The notes beneath the pieces were generated by a model that was given only the letters and a program-made list of their open reading frames with translations, was not told where the DNA came from and did not search any database. DNA of 24,332 nucleotides from an uncultured Eubacteriales bacterium (GTDB lineage Bacteria > Bacillota > Clostridia > Oscillospirales > Acutalibacteraceae): the NCBI GenBank assembly GCA_905198155.1, contig CAJKBQ010000036.1:1-24332 (forward strand), read 5' to 3'. The translations under genes and the position numbers were made by a program. Shown here piece by piece: positions 7,661-15,734 of the stretch (within the stretch, counting starts at the first letter, position 1; every line of letters starts with the position of its first letter).

Positions 7661-9208
7661 TTATTTGCTGTACGACGCCATGAATTCTTTGATCTGGCGG
7701 TCGTACTCGGCCTGGACTTTGTCCAAACCGGCATCTTTGAGCTTCTGACGGTATTCGCTGACGGTGGCTTCCACGTCCGCGTTCATCCCGTAGACAATTG
7801 ATTTGTATTCCGTCTCAATTGCGCTGACATTCGCGACTTCGGTTTCCACTGCGGTGCGGTCGAAGTTGAACGCCTGCATCGGGTTTTGGAACGTGTTCTT
7901 TTCGTAATCCGCAGCAATCTCGTCATATCCCTCGTACTTCGGCGTGCCGTCGATTGCATTGATAATCAGCGTGTTGCTCATGTTCCAGTTGCAGCCGATG
8001 TTATGCACTTGGTCGGCCGGAACGTCTTTGCGGGTGATGACTTTGCCGTCTTTCATGTCGTAGTTGACGCCCTCAAATCCCCAGCACAGAAGTTTCTGGC
8101 ATTCCTCGCTGGAATAGAAGAAATTGATAATTTGCATCGCCTGCGTCGGATGCTCCGCACGTCGGTTGATCGACCAGCCGTTGGAGCAGAAGGAAGTATT
8201 GACCACCGGCGCGCCCATGGACGGGTTGAAGAATTTGATCTTGTACTCCGGATGCGACTCCGCCAGACTGGTTGCAATGTTCGTCGCAGAACCCGCGTTG
8301 GTCAGGTAGGTGGCCTGCAAGCCGGTTTCGAACTTCGTTTTCGGCGAAGAGGAATCGTTGGCGGCGTCCGGCGAGCAGAACCCTTTTTCGTAGAACTCGC
8401 GCATTTTCTTTGCGTACGCCATGTATTCGTCGGTCATTACGTTGTAAAACACCGACGGATTGGCGGTTTCTTTGGCGCGATAGTAGAACCCGGAATATGA
8501 CGTGATCCAACCGTTCGGATTGTACAGGTAAATATCCGCAACACGATCATTGTTAAAAAACGGCTCGATGCCGGACTCGTTTTTCACGACATTTTCCATG
8601 TATTTTTCCATATCGTCGAGCGTTTTCAGGTCACTCATGCCGTACTTTTCGAGCAAATCGCCGCGGTACATCACGACGGAGTAGTTGTACTCCCATTTCA
8701 GGTTCGGGATTATGTACATTTTACCGTTGATTTCGGACTGCTTCCAGCCGATGGCGGGCATTTTTTCGTACATATACGGCATATACTGCTTCACTTCGTC
8801 CATCGTGTATTCGCGATAGGCGTTGTTGGCGGCATTGGCCGCGTAGCCCCACCAAGTGGCGTCAAACGCGAAGTCAAACTGTTCGTTCCCGGCGTATTTC
8901 AGCGCCATTTGCGCCTTGTCGCCGGAGCCGAGGAATTCCACGTCGATGGTGCAGTTGATGTTTTTCAGCAGCAGATCGTTGATGGCTTTCCAGGCTGCGT
9001 CGTAGTCGCCGCTGTCCGGTTTAGCGTCGCGGTTAATGTACTTCACCGTCACCGGTTTTTCCTCCGCTTTGGACGAGGCCGGGACTTCCGACGCCTTCGA
9101 TTCCGTTTTCCCGCTGGATGCAGCGGCCGGAGCGCAGGCGGTCAGCGCGCACGCCAACGCCAAAATCAACGCCAGCGCCGCAAAGATTTTCTTGCTGTGC
9201 TTTTTCAT
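7661..9208 (-). CDS. Extracellular solute-binding lipoprotein, LplA-like with DUF3502-type C-terminus
   Basis: This 515-aa ABC importer binding protein has a lipoprotein signal: basic KKHSKK, a hydrophobic core and lipobox LTAC with Cys25. An Ala/Ser/Lys-rich linker follows, then a sugar-binding fold. The final 67 residues (from about 449) have the FD-x-x-x-V-x-x-E-x-A-x-V start and KLKDAGLDKVQAE core that I associate with DUF3502, found in LplA-type binding proteins for oligosaccharides. The ATG at 9208 has AGAAGG (minus, 9221-9226) upstream. No permease genes adjoin it on this strand: its downstream neighbour is the convergent HD gene. It is divergent from a YesM/YesN-like pair, which probably regulates it. 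The ligand is unknown; the permeases must be supplied elsewhere. Confidence 0.9.
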   Translation of the reverse strand: MKKHSKKIFAALALILALACALTACAPAAASSGKTESKASEVPASSKAEEKPVTVKYINRDAKPDSGDYDAAWKAINDLLLKNINCTIDVEFLGSGDKAQMALKYAGNEQFDFAFDATWWGYAANAANNAYREYTMDEVKQYMPYMYEKMPAIGWKQSEINGKMYIIPNLKWEYNYSVVMYRGDLLEKYGMSDLKTLDDMEKYMENVVKNESGIEPFFNNDRVADIYLYNPNGWITSYSGFYYRAKETANPSVFYNVMTDEYMAYAKKMREFYEKGFCSPDAANDSSSPKTKFETGLQATYLTNAGSATNIATSLAESHPEYKIKFFNPSMGAPVVNTSFCSNGWSINRRAEHPTQAMQIINFFYSSEECQKLLCWGFEGVNYDMKDGKVITRKDVPADQVHNIGCNWNMSNTLIINAIDGTPKYEGYDEIAADYEKNTFQNPMQAFNFDRTAVETEVANVSAIETEYKSIVYGMNADVEATVSEYRQKLKDAGLDKVQAEYDRQIKEFMASYSK

Positions 9209-9323
9209 AAAATGACTGTCCCTTCTAAAATGAAATTTCAACGATGCCCATCGCGTGTCCCGATTGCCCCGGCCGGATTGCAATTCGGAACGCGCATTTC
9301 CATGGGCTTTGCTCGTTAAATAG

Positions 9324-9352
9324 ATTCTAACACAACAAGATCAATTTGTAAA
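9324..9352 (-). promoter_or_regulatory. Promoter of the orphan solute-binding protein
   Basis: On the minus strand, TTTACA (9347-9352) and TAGAAT (9324-9329) have a 17-bp spacer. The start near 9317 gives a leader of about 110 nt. Confidence 0.7.
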
Positions 9353-9359
9353 CCCTAAA

Positions 9360-9390
9360 ATCTTCCATAATGGTGCACTATCTTCCACAA
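9360..9390 (-). promoter_or_regulatory. Paired direct repeats, candidate response-regulator site
   Basis: Two 11-bp copies read ATCTTCCATAA (9360-9370) and ATCTTCCACAA (9380-9390) on the plus strand. Their starts are exactly 20 bp apart, about two helical turns, and they lie just upstream of the minus-strand -35 box at 9347-9352. AraC-type regulators typically bind direct repeats in this arrangement. The adjacent gene set encodes such a regulator. Confidence 0.55.
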
Positions 9391-9436
9391 GGCGTTTTTT
9401 GCGAAAAAATATGCAAAAATATCGGGCAAATCTTTG

Positions 9437-9461
9437 TGCAGAAAACAGCGTTTTTTCTGCA
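9437..9461. promoter_or_regulatory. Perfect 9-bp inverted repeat in the divergent intergenic region
   Basis: TGCAGAAAA (9437-9445) and TTTTCTGCA (9453-9461) are separated by 7 bp, between the orphan lipoprotein and kinase promoters. It could be an operator or simply a hairpin; it lacks a following T-run on either strand. Confidence 0.4.
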
Positions 9462-9475
9462 AATTTCAGCGGAAA

Positions 9476-9507
9476 TTGACCCGCGGCAGCCGAAAATATG
9501 CTATACT
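9476..9507 (+). promoter_or_regulatory. Probable but non-ideal promoter of the sensor kinase
   Basis: TTGACC (9476-9481) precedes two possible -10 boxes: TATGCT (9497-9502, 15-bp spacer) and TATACT (9502-9507, 20-bp spacer). Neither spacing is optimal, which fits a weak or activated promoter. Confidence 0.4.
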
Positions 9508-9548
9508 TAATAAAATATCTCTTAAAAATGAAGAAGGAGACCCAAAAA

Positions 9549-11291
9549 ATGAAGCGCGAACGTGTGATCCGTTGGTTTGAAAGACGAACCCTGATGCAAA
9601 AATTCATCGCAATCCTGGTGCTGCTGTGCGCGGCGCTGTTTACCGGGGAATATGCCAGCCGCGGCGTGGCGTATGACGCGTACGACGAGCAGCTGTATGT
9701 GAAAACGGCGCAGGTGCTGACGGCGTGCGCGCAGCAGATTGAAGTGGAAATAGAGAAAATTGACGTGTTCACCATAAGCGTGATCGGCGACGAAGGGGTG
9801 CAGGGTGCGCTGATGTCGATGCGCGGCGCCGAGTTCGGGACGGAGACGTGGCGCGAGGCGCAAAAAGCGCTGAACACGCGGCTGTCCAATATGCTGTACC
9901 GCAACGAGCAGTTCCGCACGTTCTGCATTATGCACGAGGACGGGGAGCGGTATACCGGCGCGCGGCCGGTGACGGATGCGATTTCGCTGACGCAGCTGTA
10001 CGAAGTCGGCGTTGCGGATGAGGGGATGAAGCGGCTGATGACGGTGGACGGCCGGCTGCTGGTGGTACGCGAGATTCGGCAGACAAAAGGGCTGGCGCTG
10101 ACCGACCTGGGCGTGATGGTCGGCGAGATCGATGTGGCGGGGATTTTGCAGCGGATCAACGCGCAGTACGGCCAGGTCAATGTGAAGCTGGCGCTGGCAG
10201 TGTATATGAACGGCGAATGCCTGTACGACGACGGGGGCGGCACGCCGTTGGATTCGGACGGCTGGTCGATCGACGGGGACGACTTTGTGGTGCAAAGCCG
10301 GTCGCGGGAGTGGCTGTATGTGGTGCGGACGCCGTACGGCGAGATTCGGGACTCGATCCGTTCGGCAAACAGACAGTCGAGCGCGCTGACGGCATTGATT
10401 GCGCTGGTCACACTGCTGGTGTGCCAGCAAATGATCCGCGGGATCGTGCGGCATTTGGAACGGCTGGTGAAAAAGATGGACGATTACCGCAAAGGAATGC
10501 TGCCGCCGGACGAGCCGGATTCGCGATACGCCGAACGCACCGATGAAATCGGGCGGCTGCACCGTCATTTTGACCGGATGGCGCGCGAGGCGCGGCGATT
10601 GTCGGACGAAAATTATACCCGAATGCTGCTGCTCAAAGAGGCGCAGTACCGCCAGCTGCAAGCGCAGATTCAGCCGCATTTTCTGTTCAACACGCTGTCG
10701 TCCATCGTGTGGTGCGCGTACCGCAACGAGGACGAAGAGACCGCCGAGCTGACGCAGCAGCTGTCGCGCGTGCTGCGGGCGTCGATGGCCGGGGGGGAGA
10801 CGACCGTCCCGCTGGCCGACGAATTGGCGCTGATTCGCGACTACATGGCGATTCAGCAGGCGCGGTACGGCGAGCGGCTGGAATATTCAGAAGAAGTGGG
10901 GCCGGGGTTCGAGCACACGGAGATGCCGCGGATGACGTTGCAGCCGATCGTGGAGAACGCGATCCGCCACGGGTTGGAGCAGACGCTGGAACCGTGCCGG
11001 GTGCGCGTTTATGGGGCGGTATGCGGCGAAAACGCGCACATCACCATCGAAAACAACGGCTCCGAGATTCCGCCGGATATTTTGGAGCGCCTGCAAAACG
11101 GGAAGCTGTCGCCCAGCGGGACGGGCGTGGGGCTGCGGAATATTCAGCAGCGGATTCAGCTGGCATTTTCGGAAGAATATGGGCTGCAATTTGCGTCGGA
11201 AAACGGCCGGACGATGGTGACGGTCGTGGTGCCGCTGCACGTGCCAAAACGTGAAAAACCCAAGGTTGGGAACTTGACATTGTCACAATAA
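9549..11291 (+). CDS. Sensor histidine kinase, YesM/LytS-like (His_kinase family)
   Basis: This 580-aa membrane kinase has a first transmembrane segment at about residues 16-33 and an extracytoplasmic sensor region to about 275. A second segment (SALTALIALVTLLV, about 278-292) precedes a HAMP-like linker and coiled region. The phospho-accepting His377 lies in QIQPHFLFNTLSS, diagnostic of the YesM/LytS class. The ATPase domain shows N470 in VENAIRHGLE and a GTGVGL glycine box near 524. The ATG at 9549 is preferred over upstream in-frame starts because AAGGAG (9534-9539) is 9 nt away. It lies 33 bp upstream of its AraC-type response regulator. These pairs usually sense extracellular carbohydrates or binding-protein complexes and control sugar uptake genes, consistent with the lipoproteins on either side. 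Confidence 0.94.
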   Translation: MKRERVIRWFERRTLMQKFIAILVLLCAALFTGEYASRGVAYDAYDEQLYVKTAQVLTACAQQIEVEIEKIDVFTISVIGDEGVQGALMSMRGAEFGTETWREAQKALNTRLSNMLYRNEQFRTFCIMHEDGERYTGARPVTDAISLTQLYEVGVADEGMKRLMTVDGRLLVVREIRQTKGLALTDLGVMVGEIDVAGILQRINAQYGQVNVKLALAVYMNGECLYDDGGGTPLDSDGWSIDGDDFVVQSRSREWLYVVRTPYGEIRDSIRSANRQSSALTALIALVTLLVCQQMIRGIVRHLERLVKKMDDYRKGMLPPDEPDSRYAERTDEIGRLHRHFDRMAREARRLSDENYTRMLLLKEAQYRQLQAQIQPHFLFNTLSSIVWCAYRNEDEETAELTQQLSRVLRASMAGGETTVPLADELALIRDYMAIQQARYGERLEYSEEVGPGFEHTEMPRMTLQPIVENAIRHGLEQTLEPCRVRVYGAVCGENAHITIENNGSEIPPDILERLQNGKLSPSGTGVGLRNIQQRIQLAFSEEYGLQFASENGRTMVTVVVPLHVPKREKPKVGNLTLSQ

Positions 11292-11302
11292 TTTTGTAAT
11301 AT
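11274..11302 (+). promoter_or_regulatory. Internal promoter for the response regulator
   Basis: TTGACA (11274-11279) and TAATAT (11297-11302) have a 17-bp spacer. The -35 box lies inside the last codons of the kinase gene. The predicted start near 11309 falls just before the regulator's GAGGAGG ribosome site, giving a very short leader. Confidence 0.55.
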
Positions 11303-11324
11303 TAAATTTGAGGAGGATTTTCAT

Positions 11325-12350
11325 ATGTATAAGCTGATGATTGTGGACGACGAGACGCCGGTGCGGGAGACGATTCGCACGCTGCTGCCATGGACAAAAC
11401 TGGGGATTCAGATTGTCGGGAGCTGCGGAAGCGGGCCGGATGCATTGGCGCGGATGGTCAACGACCGGCCGGATATCCTGATGACAGATATCAAAATGCC
11501 GGTGATGGACGGGCTGGAACTGATCGCGCGCGCGAAGGAGATGTACCCCACGCTGCAATGCCTGATTATGTCCGGGTACGGCGAATTTGAGCTGCTGAAA
11601 GGCGCGATTCAGCAGGGGTGCTGCGACTATTTGCTGAAACCCTGCACCAAGCAGCAGCTGATGGCGGCGCTGGAACGGTGCATCGCGGCGGTGAAACGCA
11701 CGGAAACCGGCAGCATTTACCGGTTCGAGCAGCGGAAAAAGGCGGTGGCGCGCATCGCTGCGGAGTTGCTGGACATTCAGCCGGAGGGCGGGCAGTTCCA
11801 CGCGGCGCAGGTGGAGACGCTGATTCGCCGGTACGGCGATTACAGCTTGCTGAGCGAAGCGGCGCTGCAATTGGCGACGCGGTACGAAGCCGTGATGCTG
11901 ATGCCGAAGCAGATGATGCGGCGGCTGAACGATTTTTACAATTCGCCGGAGGAATTGGTGAAGCAGACGGCAGTTTTGCTGGCGGAGATCGATGCCGGGC
12001 TGGAGGCCAACGGATCCGGAGTGGATCAGGTGGTGCGGTATGTGGCGGATCATTACGCGACGCCCAGCCTGACGCTGCAATTCGTCGCCGACCAGGTGGT
12101 GCACATGAACGTGCAGTATTTGGGCAAAAAATTCGTGCAGAAAATGAACATGAAATTCAGCGATTATCTGCTGAAAGTACGGATGGAGCACGCGATGGCG
12201 CTGCTGCGGTCGCCTGCCGCGCCCAAAATGTACGAAATCGCCGAACAGGTTGGGTTTGGGAACAATGTCCAGTATTTTTTCACCATGTTCAAACGCTACG
12301 CCGGGGTCACGCCGAAGGATTATCAGGAGAATCCCGCGGTCATTGTCTGA
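11325..12350 (+). CDS. Response regulator with AraC-type DNA-binding domain (YesN-like)
   Basis: This 341-aa protein has an N-terminal receiver domain with acidic pocket D8-D9, phospho-accepting Asp55 in LMTDIKMP and the conserved Lys105 in LLKPC. A middle segment of about 110 residues links to a C-terminal AraC/XylS domain with two helix-turn-helix units (VADQVVHMNVQYLGKKF and EIAEQVGFGNNVQYFFTMFKRYAGVTP). The family's usual length is from about 250 to over 500 aa. The ATG at 11325 follows GAGGAGG (11310-11316). It pairs with the kinase upstream. Likely targets are the divergent lipoprotein, whose promoter carries direct repeats, and perhaps the downstream importer. Confidence 0.95.
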   Translation: MYKLMIVDDETPVRETIRTLLPWTKLGIQIVGSCGSGPDALARMVNDRPDILMTDIKMPVMDGLELIARAKEMYPTLQCLIMSGYGEFELLKGAIQQGCCDYLLKPCTKQQLMAALERCIAAVKRTETGSIYRFEQRKKAVARIAAELLDIQPEGGQFHAAQVETLIRRYGDYSLLSEAALQLATRYEAVMLMPKQMMRRLNDFYNSPEELVKQTAVLLAEIDAGLEANGSGVDQVVRYVADHYATPSLTLQFVADQVVHMNVQYLGKKFVQKMNMKFSDYLLKVRMEHAMALLRSPAAPKMYEIAEQVGFGNNVQYFFTMFKRYAGVTPKDYQENPAVIV

Positions 12351-12379
12351 TTTTTTGAATAAGAACGCGTGAATCTGGA

Positions 12380-12408
12380 TTGAAAATGGTGCAATTTTCT
12401 GATAGAAT
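12380..12408 (+). promoter_or_regulatory. Promoter of the downstream ABC importer
   Basis: TTGAAA (12380-12385) and TAGAAT (12403-12408) have a 17-bp spacer, with the start expected near 12415. The repeat ATCTTCCA found at the orphan lipoprotein promoter was not seen here. Confidence 0.7.
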
Positions 12409-12436
12409 ATGAATGCAAGGTGAACATCACCTGCGG

Positions 12437-12478
12437 CGCGCCGGATCAGAGCTTCGGCGCGGCAAAATATTCTGCCGC
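12437..12478 (+). other. Structured GC-rich leader of the importer mRNA
   Basis: The leader of about 115 nt contains two adjoining, partly overlapping hairpins: CGCGCCG (12437-12443) with CGGCGCG (12455-12461), and GCGGCA (12459-12464) with TGCCGC (12473-12478). They cannot both form fully. There is no T-run and no riboswitch class is recognised. Confidence 0.35.
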
Positions 12479-12530
12479 CGCGCGGCTGGCTCTGGGCTGC
12501 GGGCGGAACATTACGAAGGAGCTTGATTTT

Positions 12531-13868
12531 ATGAAAAAGTTTGTGCGCGCTTTGGCGCTGGCCTTGGCAGTTTTGATGATCGCTGCGCTGGCCGGCTGCG
12601 CGAAAACCCCCGCTTCGTCCGCTGCGCCCGCCAGCCAGGCACCGTCCTCTGCTGCGCCTGCGGTAAGCCAGCAGCCGGAGAAGGATTATAAGGATACGAA
12701 ATTTACGATTGCGTGGTGGGGGAGCGATTCCCGTCACACGGCTACGACGAAGCTGATTGAAGAGTTCGAAAAGGACTATAAAAATCTGAAAATAGATGTG
12801 CAATACTTCGGCGGTGGCGATTATTGGACCAAAATGACGACCCACGCGGCGTCCAGAACCTTGCCGGACGTAATTCAGATGAACTATGCATATATGAACC
12901 AGTATATAGACGGCAGCTTGCTGATGGAACTGGATTCTTTGATTGCCGACAAAAAAATTGACCTGAGCAATGTTGCGGAATCTTCTATTTCGGGTGGCAA
13001 GTTTAACGGGAAAACATATGGAATTGTGACTGGAATGAACGCACCGGCGTGGATATACAATCCTGAAATCGCAAAAGAAGCCGGAGTAACCATTAGTGCA
13101 ACGCCGACGATGGATGAATTCATTAAGGCTTGTGAAACGATTTATGATAAAACAGGTGCAATGTTGATTAATAACGTCTATGGAAGCTGGGTATCAACAT
13201 TGTATGGAGAAGTTTTGTACGGAAAAGACGGAAAGTCCTGCGGATTGTCGGAAGAAAACTATGTTGATTACTTAACAAAGCTGATTGAAGGCGTGGAATA
13301 CGGGTACATCCCGAATCCGGAAACCAAAACAGATGGCACGGATGCAGAAAAATTCAGCTCTGGTAAGTATTGGGCGTTTTTTGGTTTCACCAACAATGTG
13401 GAAAATTATAGCAAAGAGTCGGGGAAAGATTTGCAGTTGTTCGCGCTGCCTTCTACGGAGAAGTGTGCGAACCCGACTTATCTGAAACCAAACCAGCTGT
13501 GGTCAATTGCGGCAAACTCCAAAGAGCCGGAGCTGGCGGCTGCGTTTATTAATCTTTACACGAACGATATTCGTGCATTCGAAATTTGCGGGATCGATCG
13601 CGGGTTGCCGATTAATTCCAAACTCAGAGAAGAACTTTCTGATAAGCTGACACCTGATCAAAAGAAGTATGCCGAATTCCAAAGCCTGCTGGAAAATGGG
13701 CATGTTGCAGGTGTTTATCCGCCGGATCCTTCATCGGGTGATGAAGTAAAAGCGGTGATAGCAGAAACAGAAGAGAAAATTATATACGGAGCAGTTAACA
13801 AGAGCAATGTTGCTGAAAGAGCCAAAGAGGACATTGCAAAGATGGATAGCATTCTGAAAGCAGAATAA
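12531..13868 (+). CDS. Extracellular solute-binding lipoprotein (family 1, carbohydrate)
   Basis: This 445-aa binding protein has a lipoprotein signal with lipobox LAGC (Cys23), then a linker rich in Ser, Ala and Pro. The mature fold begins near KFTIAWWGSDSRH and shows the family-1 features FEKDYKNLKIDVQY and TLPDVIQMNYAYM. It would bind a sugar or oligosaccharide at the membrane surface and feed the two permeases downstream. The ATG at 12531 follows AAGGAG (12516-12521) by 9 nt. A hairpin with a T-run separates it from the permeases. From about 12,880 on, the gene is markedly AT-richer than its first 350 bases. No ATPase gene is nearby; a shared MsmK/UgpC-type ATPase elsewhere is the usual arrangement. 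Confidence 0.93.
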   Translation: MKKFVRALALALAVLMIAALAGCAKTPASSAAPASQAPSSAAPAVSQQPEKDYKDTKFTIAWWGSDSRHTATTKLIEEFEKDYKNLKIDVQYFGGGDYWTKMTTHAASRTLPDVIQMNYAYMNQYIDGSLLMELDSLIADKKIDLSNVAESSISGGKFNGKTYGIVTGMNAPAWIYNPEIAKEAGVTISATPTMDEFIKACETIYDKTGAMLINNVYGSWVSTLYGEVLYGKDGKSCGLSEENYVDYLTKLIEGVEYGYIPNPETKTDGTDAEKFSSGKYWAFFGFTNNVENYSKESGKDLQLFALPSTEKCANPTYLKPNQLWSIAANSKEPELAAAFINLYTNDIRAFEICGIDRGLPINSKLREELSDKLTPDQKKYAEFQSLLENGHVAGVYPPDPSSGDEVKAVIAETEEKIIYGAVNKSNVAERAKEDIAKMDSILKAE

Positions 13869-13890
13869 GCAATATTCTGGGATTCGAGCA

Positions 13891-13924
13891 AAAGGCGGAT
13901 GGAAGGGTTCCACCCGCCTTTTTT
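13891..13924 (+). terminator. Intercistronic terminator-like hairpin between binding protein and permeases
   Basis: AAAGGCGG (13891-13898) pairs with CCGCCTTT (13914-13921). An inner TGGAA/TTCCA stem closes on loop GGG, with a T-run at 13919-13924. It sits 22 bp after the lipoprotein stop and before the permeases. Partial termination or 3' protection here would raise lipoprotein over permease output. Confidence 0.85.
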
Positions 13925-13950
13925 GATAGATAGGAAGTGTGTGGTTTTTC

Positions 13951-14850
13951 ATGAAAAAAGGTTCCGTGCAGTCCCGGCACAATAACTTAGTCGGCTACTT
14001 ATTCATACTGCCGTTTTTGATCGGATTGTTTGTGTATACGGTATATCCGTTTGTTTATTCACTGTACCTGTCGTTTACGGACTACGACGTTGTGTCAAAG
14101 TCGAACTGGATTGGGGTTCAGAACTATATTCAAATGTTTACAGCCGACGAGAAATTCTGGATATCGTTTAAGGTTACTTGCAAGCTGGCTGTGATCCAGG
14201 TGCCGCTGAAACTGATTTTTTCGCTGCTGGTTGCAGTGCTGCTGGCAAGAACCACAAAGATGACCGGAATTTACCGCGCAGCGTTTTACCTGCCGTCGCT
14301 GCTCGGCGGCAGCGTGGCTGTGGCCATGACGTGGAAGCAGCTGTGGGGCAACGACGGTGTGTTCAACAAAATTCTGTCGTCCGTCGGGTTGCCGACCGTC
14401 AACTGGCTGAGCAATACCAAAACGGCGCTGTATGTGCTGCTGCTGCTTGGCGTGTGGCAATTCGGTTCGCAAATGCTGATTTTCCTGGCAGGAATCAAAG
14501 ATATCCCGAAAAGCCTGCACGAAGCCGCCATCGTGGACGGCGCAGGCCCGGTGAAACGGTTTTTCAAGATCACGCTGCCGATGTTGACGCCGTGCATTTT
14601 CTTTAATCTGGTCAACGGTATCATCGGTTCCATGCAGTCCTTCAACTCCGCGTTCCTGATTTCGGGCGGCGCACCGCTGAATTCGACGCTGTACTACGGA
14701 CTGTACCAGTACCAGCAGGCGTTCACCTATAAGCACATGGGGTACGCCAGCGCAATGGCGTGGTTCCTGATGATCGTGATCGTGCTGATGACCGCGCTGG
14801 TGTTCCGCTCGTCCGCCGGATGGGTGTATTACCAGGACGACCGGCTGTGA
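13951..14850 (+). CDS. Sugar ABC transporter permease, MalF/UgpA-like
   Basis: This 299-aa inner-membrane subunit of a carbohydrate importer starts with MKKGSVQ and a first membrane segment YLFILPFLIGLFVYTVYPFVYSLYLSFTD, typical of this class. About six membrane segments are visible. The EAA loop (EAAIVDGAGPVKRFFKITLP, about residues 191-210) would contact the ATPase. The ATG at 13951 is preferred: AGGAAG (13932-13937) is 13 nt upstream, whereas an in-frame GTG at 13939 is only 1 nt from it. A GGAGGG overlapping the stop region serves the next permease. Base composition shifts from AT-rich to GC-rich within the first 300 bases. Confidence 0.95.
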   Translation: MKKGSVQSRHNNLVGYLFILPFLIGLFVYTVYPFVYSLYLSFTDYDVVSKSNWIGVQNYIQMFTADEKFWISFKVTCKLAVIQVPLKLIFSLLVAVLLARTTKMTGIYRAAFYLPSLLGGSVAVAMTWKQLWGNDGVFNKILSSVGLPTVNWLSNTKTALYVLLLLGVWQFGSQMLIFLAGIKDIPKSLHEAAIVDGAGPVKRFFKITLPMLTPCIFFNLVNGIIGSMQSFNSAFLISGGAPLNSTLYYGLYQYQQAFTYKHMGYASAMAWFLMIVIVLMTALVFRSSAGWVYYQDDRL

Positions 14851-14863
14851 GGAGGGCGAGACG

Positions 14864-15706
14864 ATGAATATCAAAAAAATCACGCTTCGCACCATCTACC
14901 ATGTGCTGATGATTTTGGCCAGCTTTGCGATGTTGTACCCGCTGTTCTGGATGGTGTCGTCGTCGCTGAAACCGTCGGATGAGATCATGCGCACCGCGCA
15001 AAACCTGATTCCGCGCAATCCGACGATCGAAAACTATATTCACGGCTGGAAAGGCTTTGCCCGGTATACGTTCGCGACGTTCTTCAAAAACTCGTTTATC
15101 ATGACGATTGTCCGCACGGTCGGTACCGTGATTTCCAGCAGCCTTACCGCATACGCCTTTGCCCGCATCCCGTTCAAAGGCAGAAAGCTGTGGTTTGCGA
15201 TCATGATCGGCACCATGTGCCTGCCGGGCATGGCGCTGCAAATCCCGCAGTACCTGATGTTTAACGACTTTGGCTGGGTCGGCACATGGAAACCGCTGCT
15301 CCTGCCGTGCTGGTTCGGCGGCGGCGCGTTCAACGTGTTCCTGCTGATGCAGTTCATGAAAAACATCCCGCGCGATATGGACGAAGCCGCGACCATCGAC
15401 GGATGCGGGTGGTTCGGGCTATACGGACGGATCATGCTGCCGCTGATTGTTCCGGCGCTGTGCTCGGTTGCGGTACTGACGTTTATCGGTGCATGGGGCG
15501 ATTTTTACTCGGCGTTGATTTACCTCAACAAACCGGCCTATTACCCGGTCGCATACGCGCTGAAGCTATACAGCGACGAAGTATCGACCAACTACGGCCC
15601 CATGCTGGCCATGTCGGTGCTGTCGCTGGTACCGATCATGATTCTGTTCCTGATCTTTCAGAAAAGTCTGGTCGAGGGGATCAGCACGTCCGGGATCAAA
15701 GGGTAA
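14864..15706 (+). CDS. Sugar ABC transporter permease, MalG/UgpE-like
   Basis: This 280-aa second permease has the N-terminal segment YHVLMILASFAMLYPLFWMVSSSLKP and the MalG-like phrase ENYIHGWKG that follows. Its EAA loop is EAATIDGCGWFGLYGRIMLP (about 174-193). The C-terminus FQKSLVEGISTSGIKG is the classic ending of this subunit. The ATG at 14864 follows GGAGGG (14851-14856), 13 bp after the first permease stop. Together with the 12.5-kb lipoprotein these form a heterodimeric importer that lacks a local ATPase. A terminator closes the operon. Confidence 0.96.
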   Translation: MNIKKITLRTIYHVLMILASFAMLYPLFWMVSSSLKPSDEIMRTAQNLIPRNPTIENYIHGWKGFARYTFATFFKNSFIMTIVRTVGTVISSSLTAYAFARIPFKGRKLWFAIMIGTMCLPGMALQIPQYLMFNDFGWVGTWKPLLLPCWFGGGAFNVFLLMQFMKNIPRDMDEAATIDGCGWFGLYGRIMLPLIVPALCSVAVLTFIGAWGDFYSALIYLNKPAYYPVAYALKLYSDEVSTNYGPMLAMSVLSLVPIMILFLIFQKSLVEGISTSGIKG

Positions 15707-15734
15707 AACGCAGTAGAAATTATAGATAAGTATA

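Noticed and set aside
11283..12845. Minus-strand open frame of 520 codons
   Set aside because: It is antisense to the response regulator and the importer promoter, with low-complexity basic composition.
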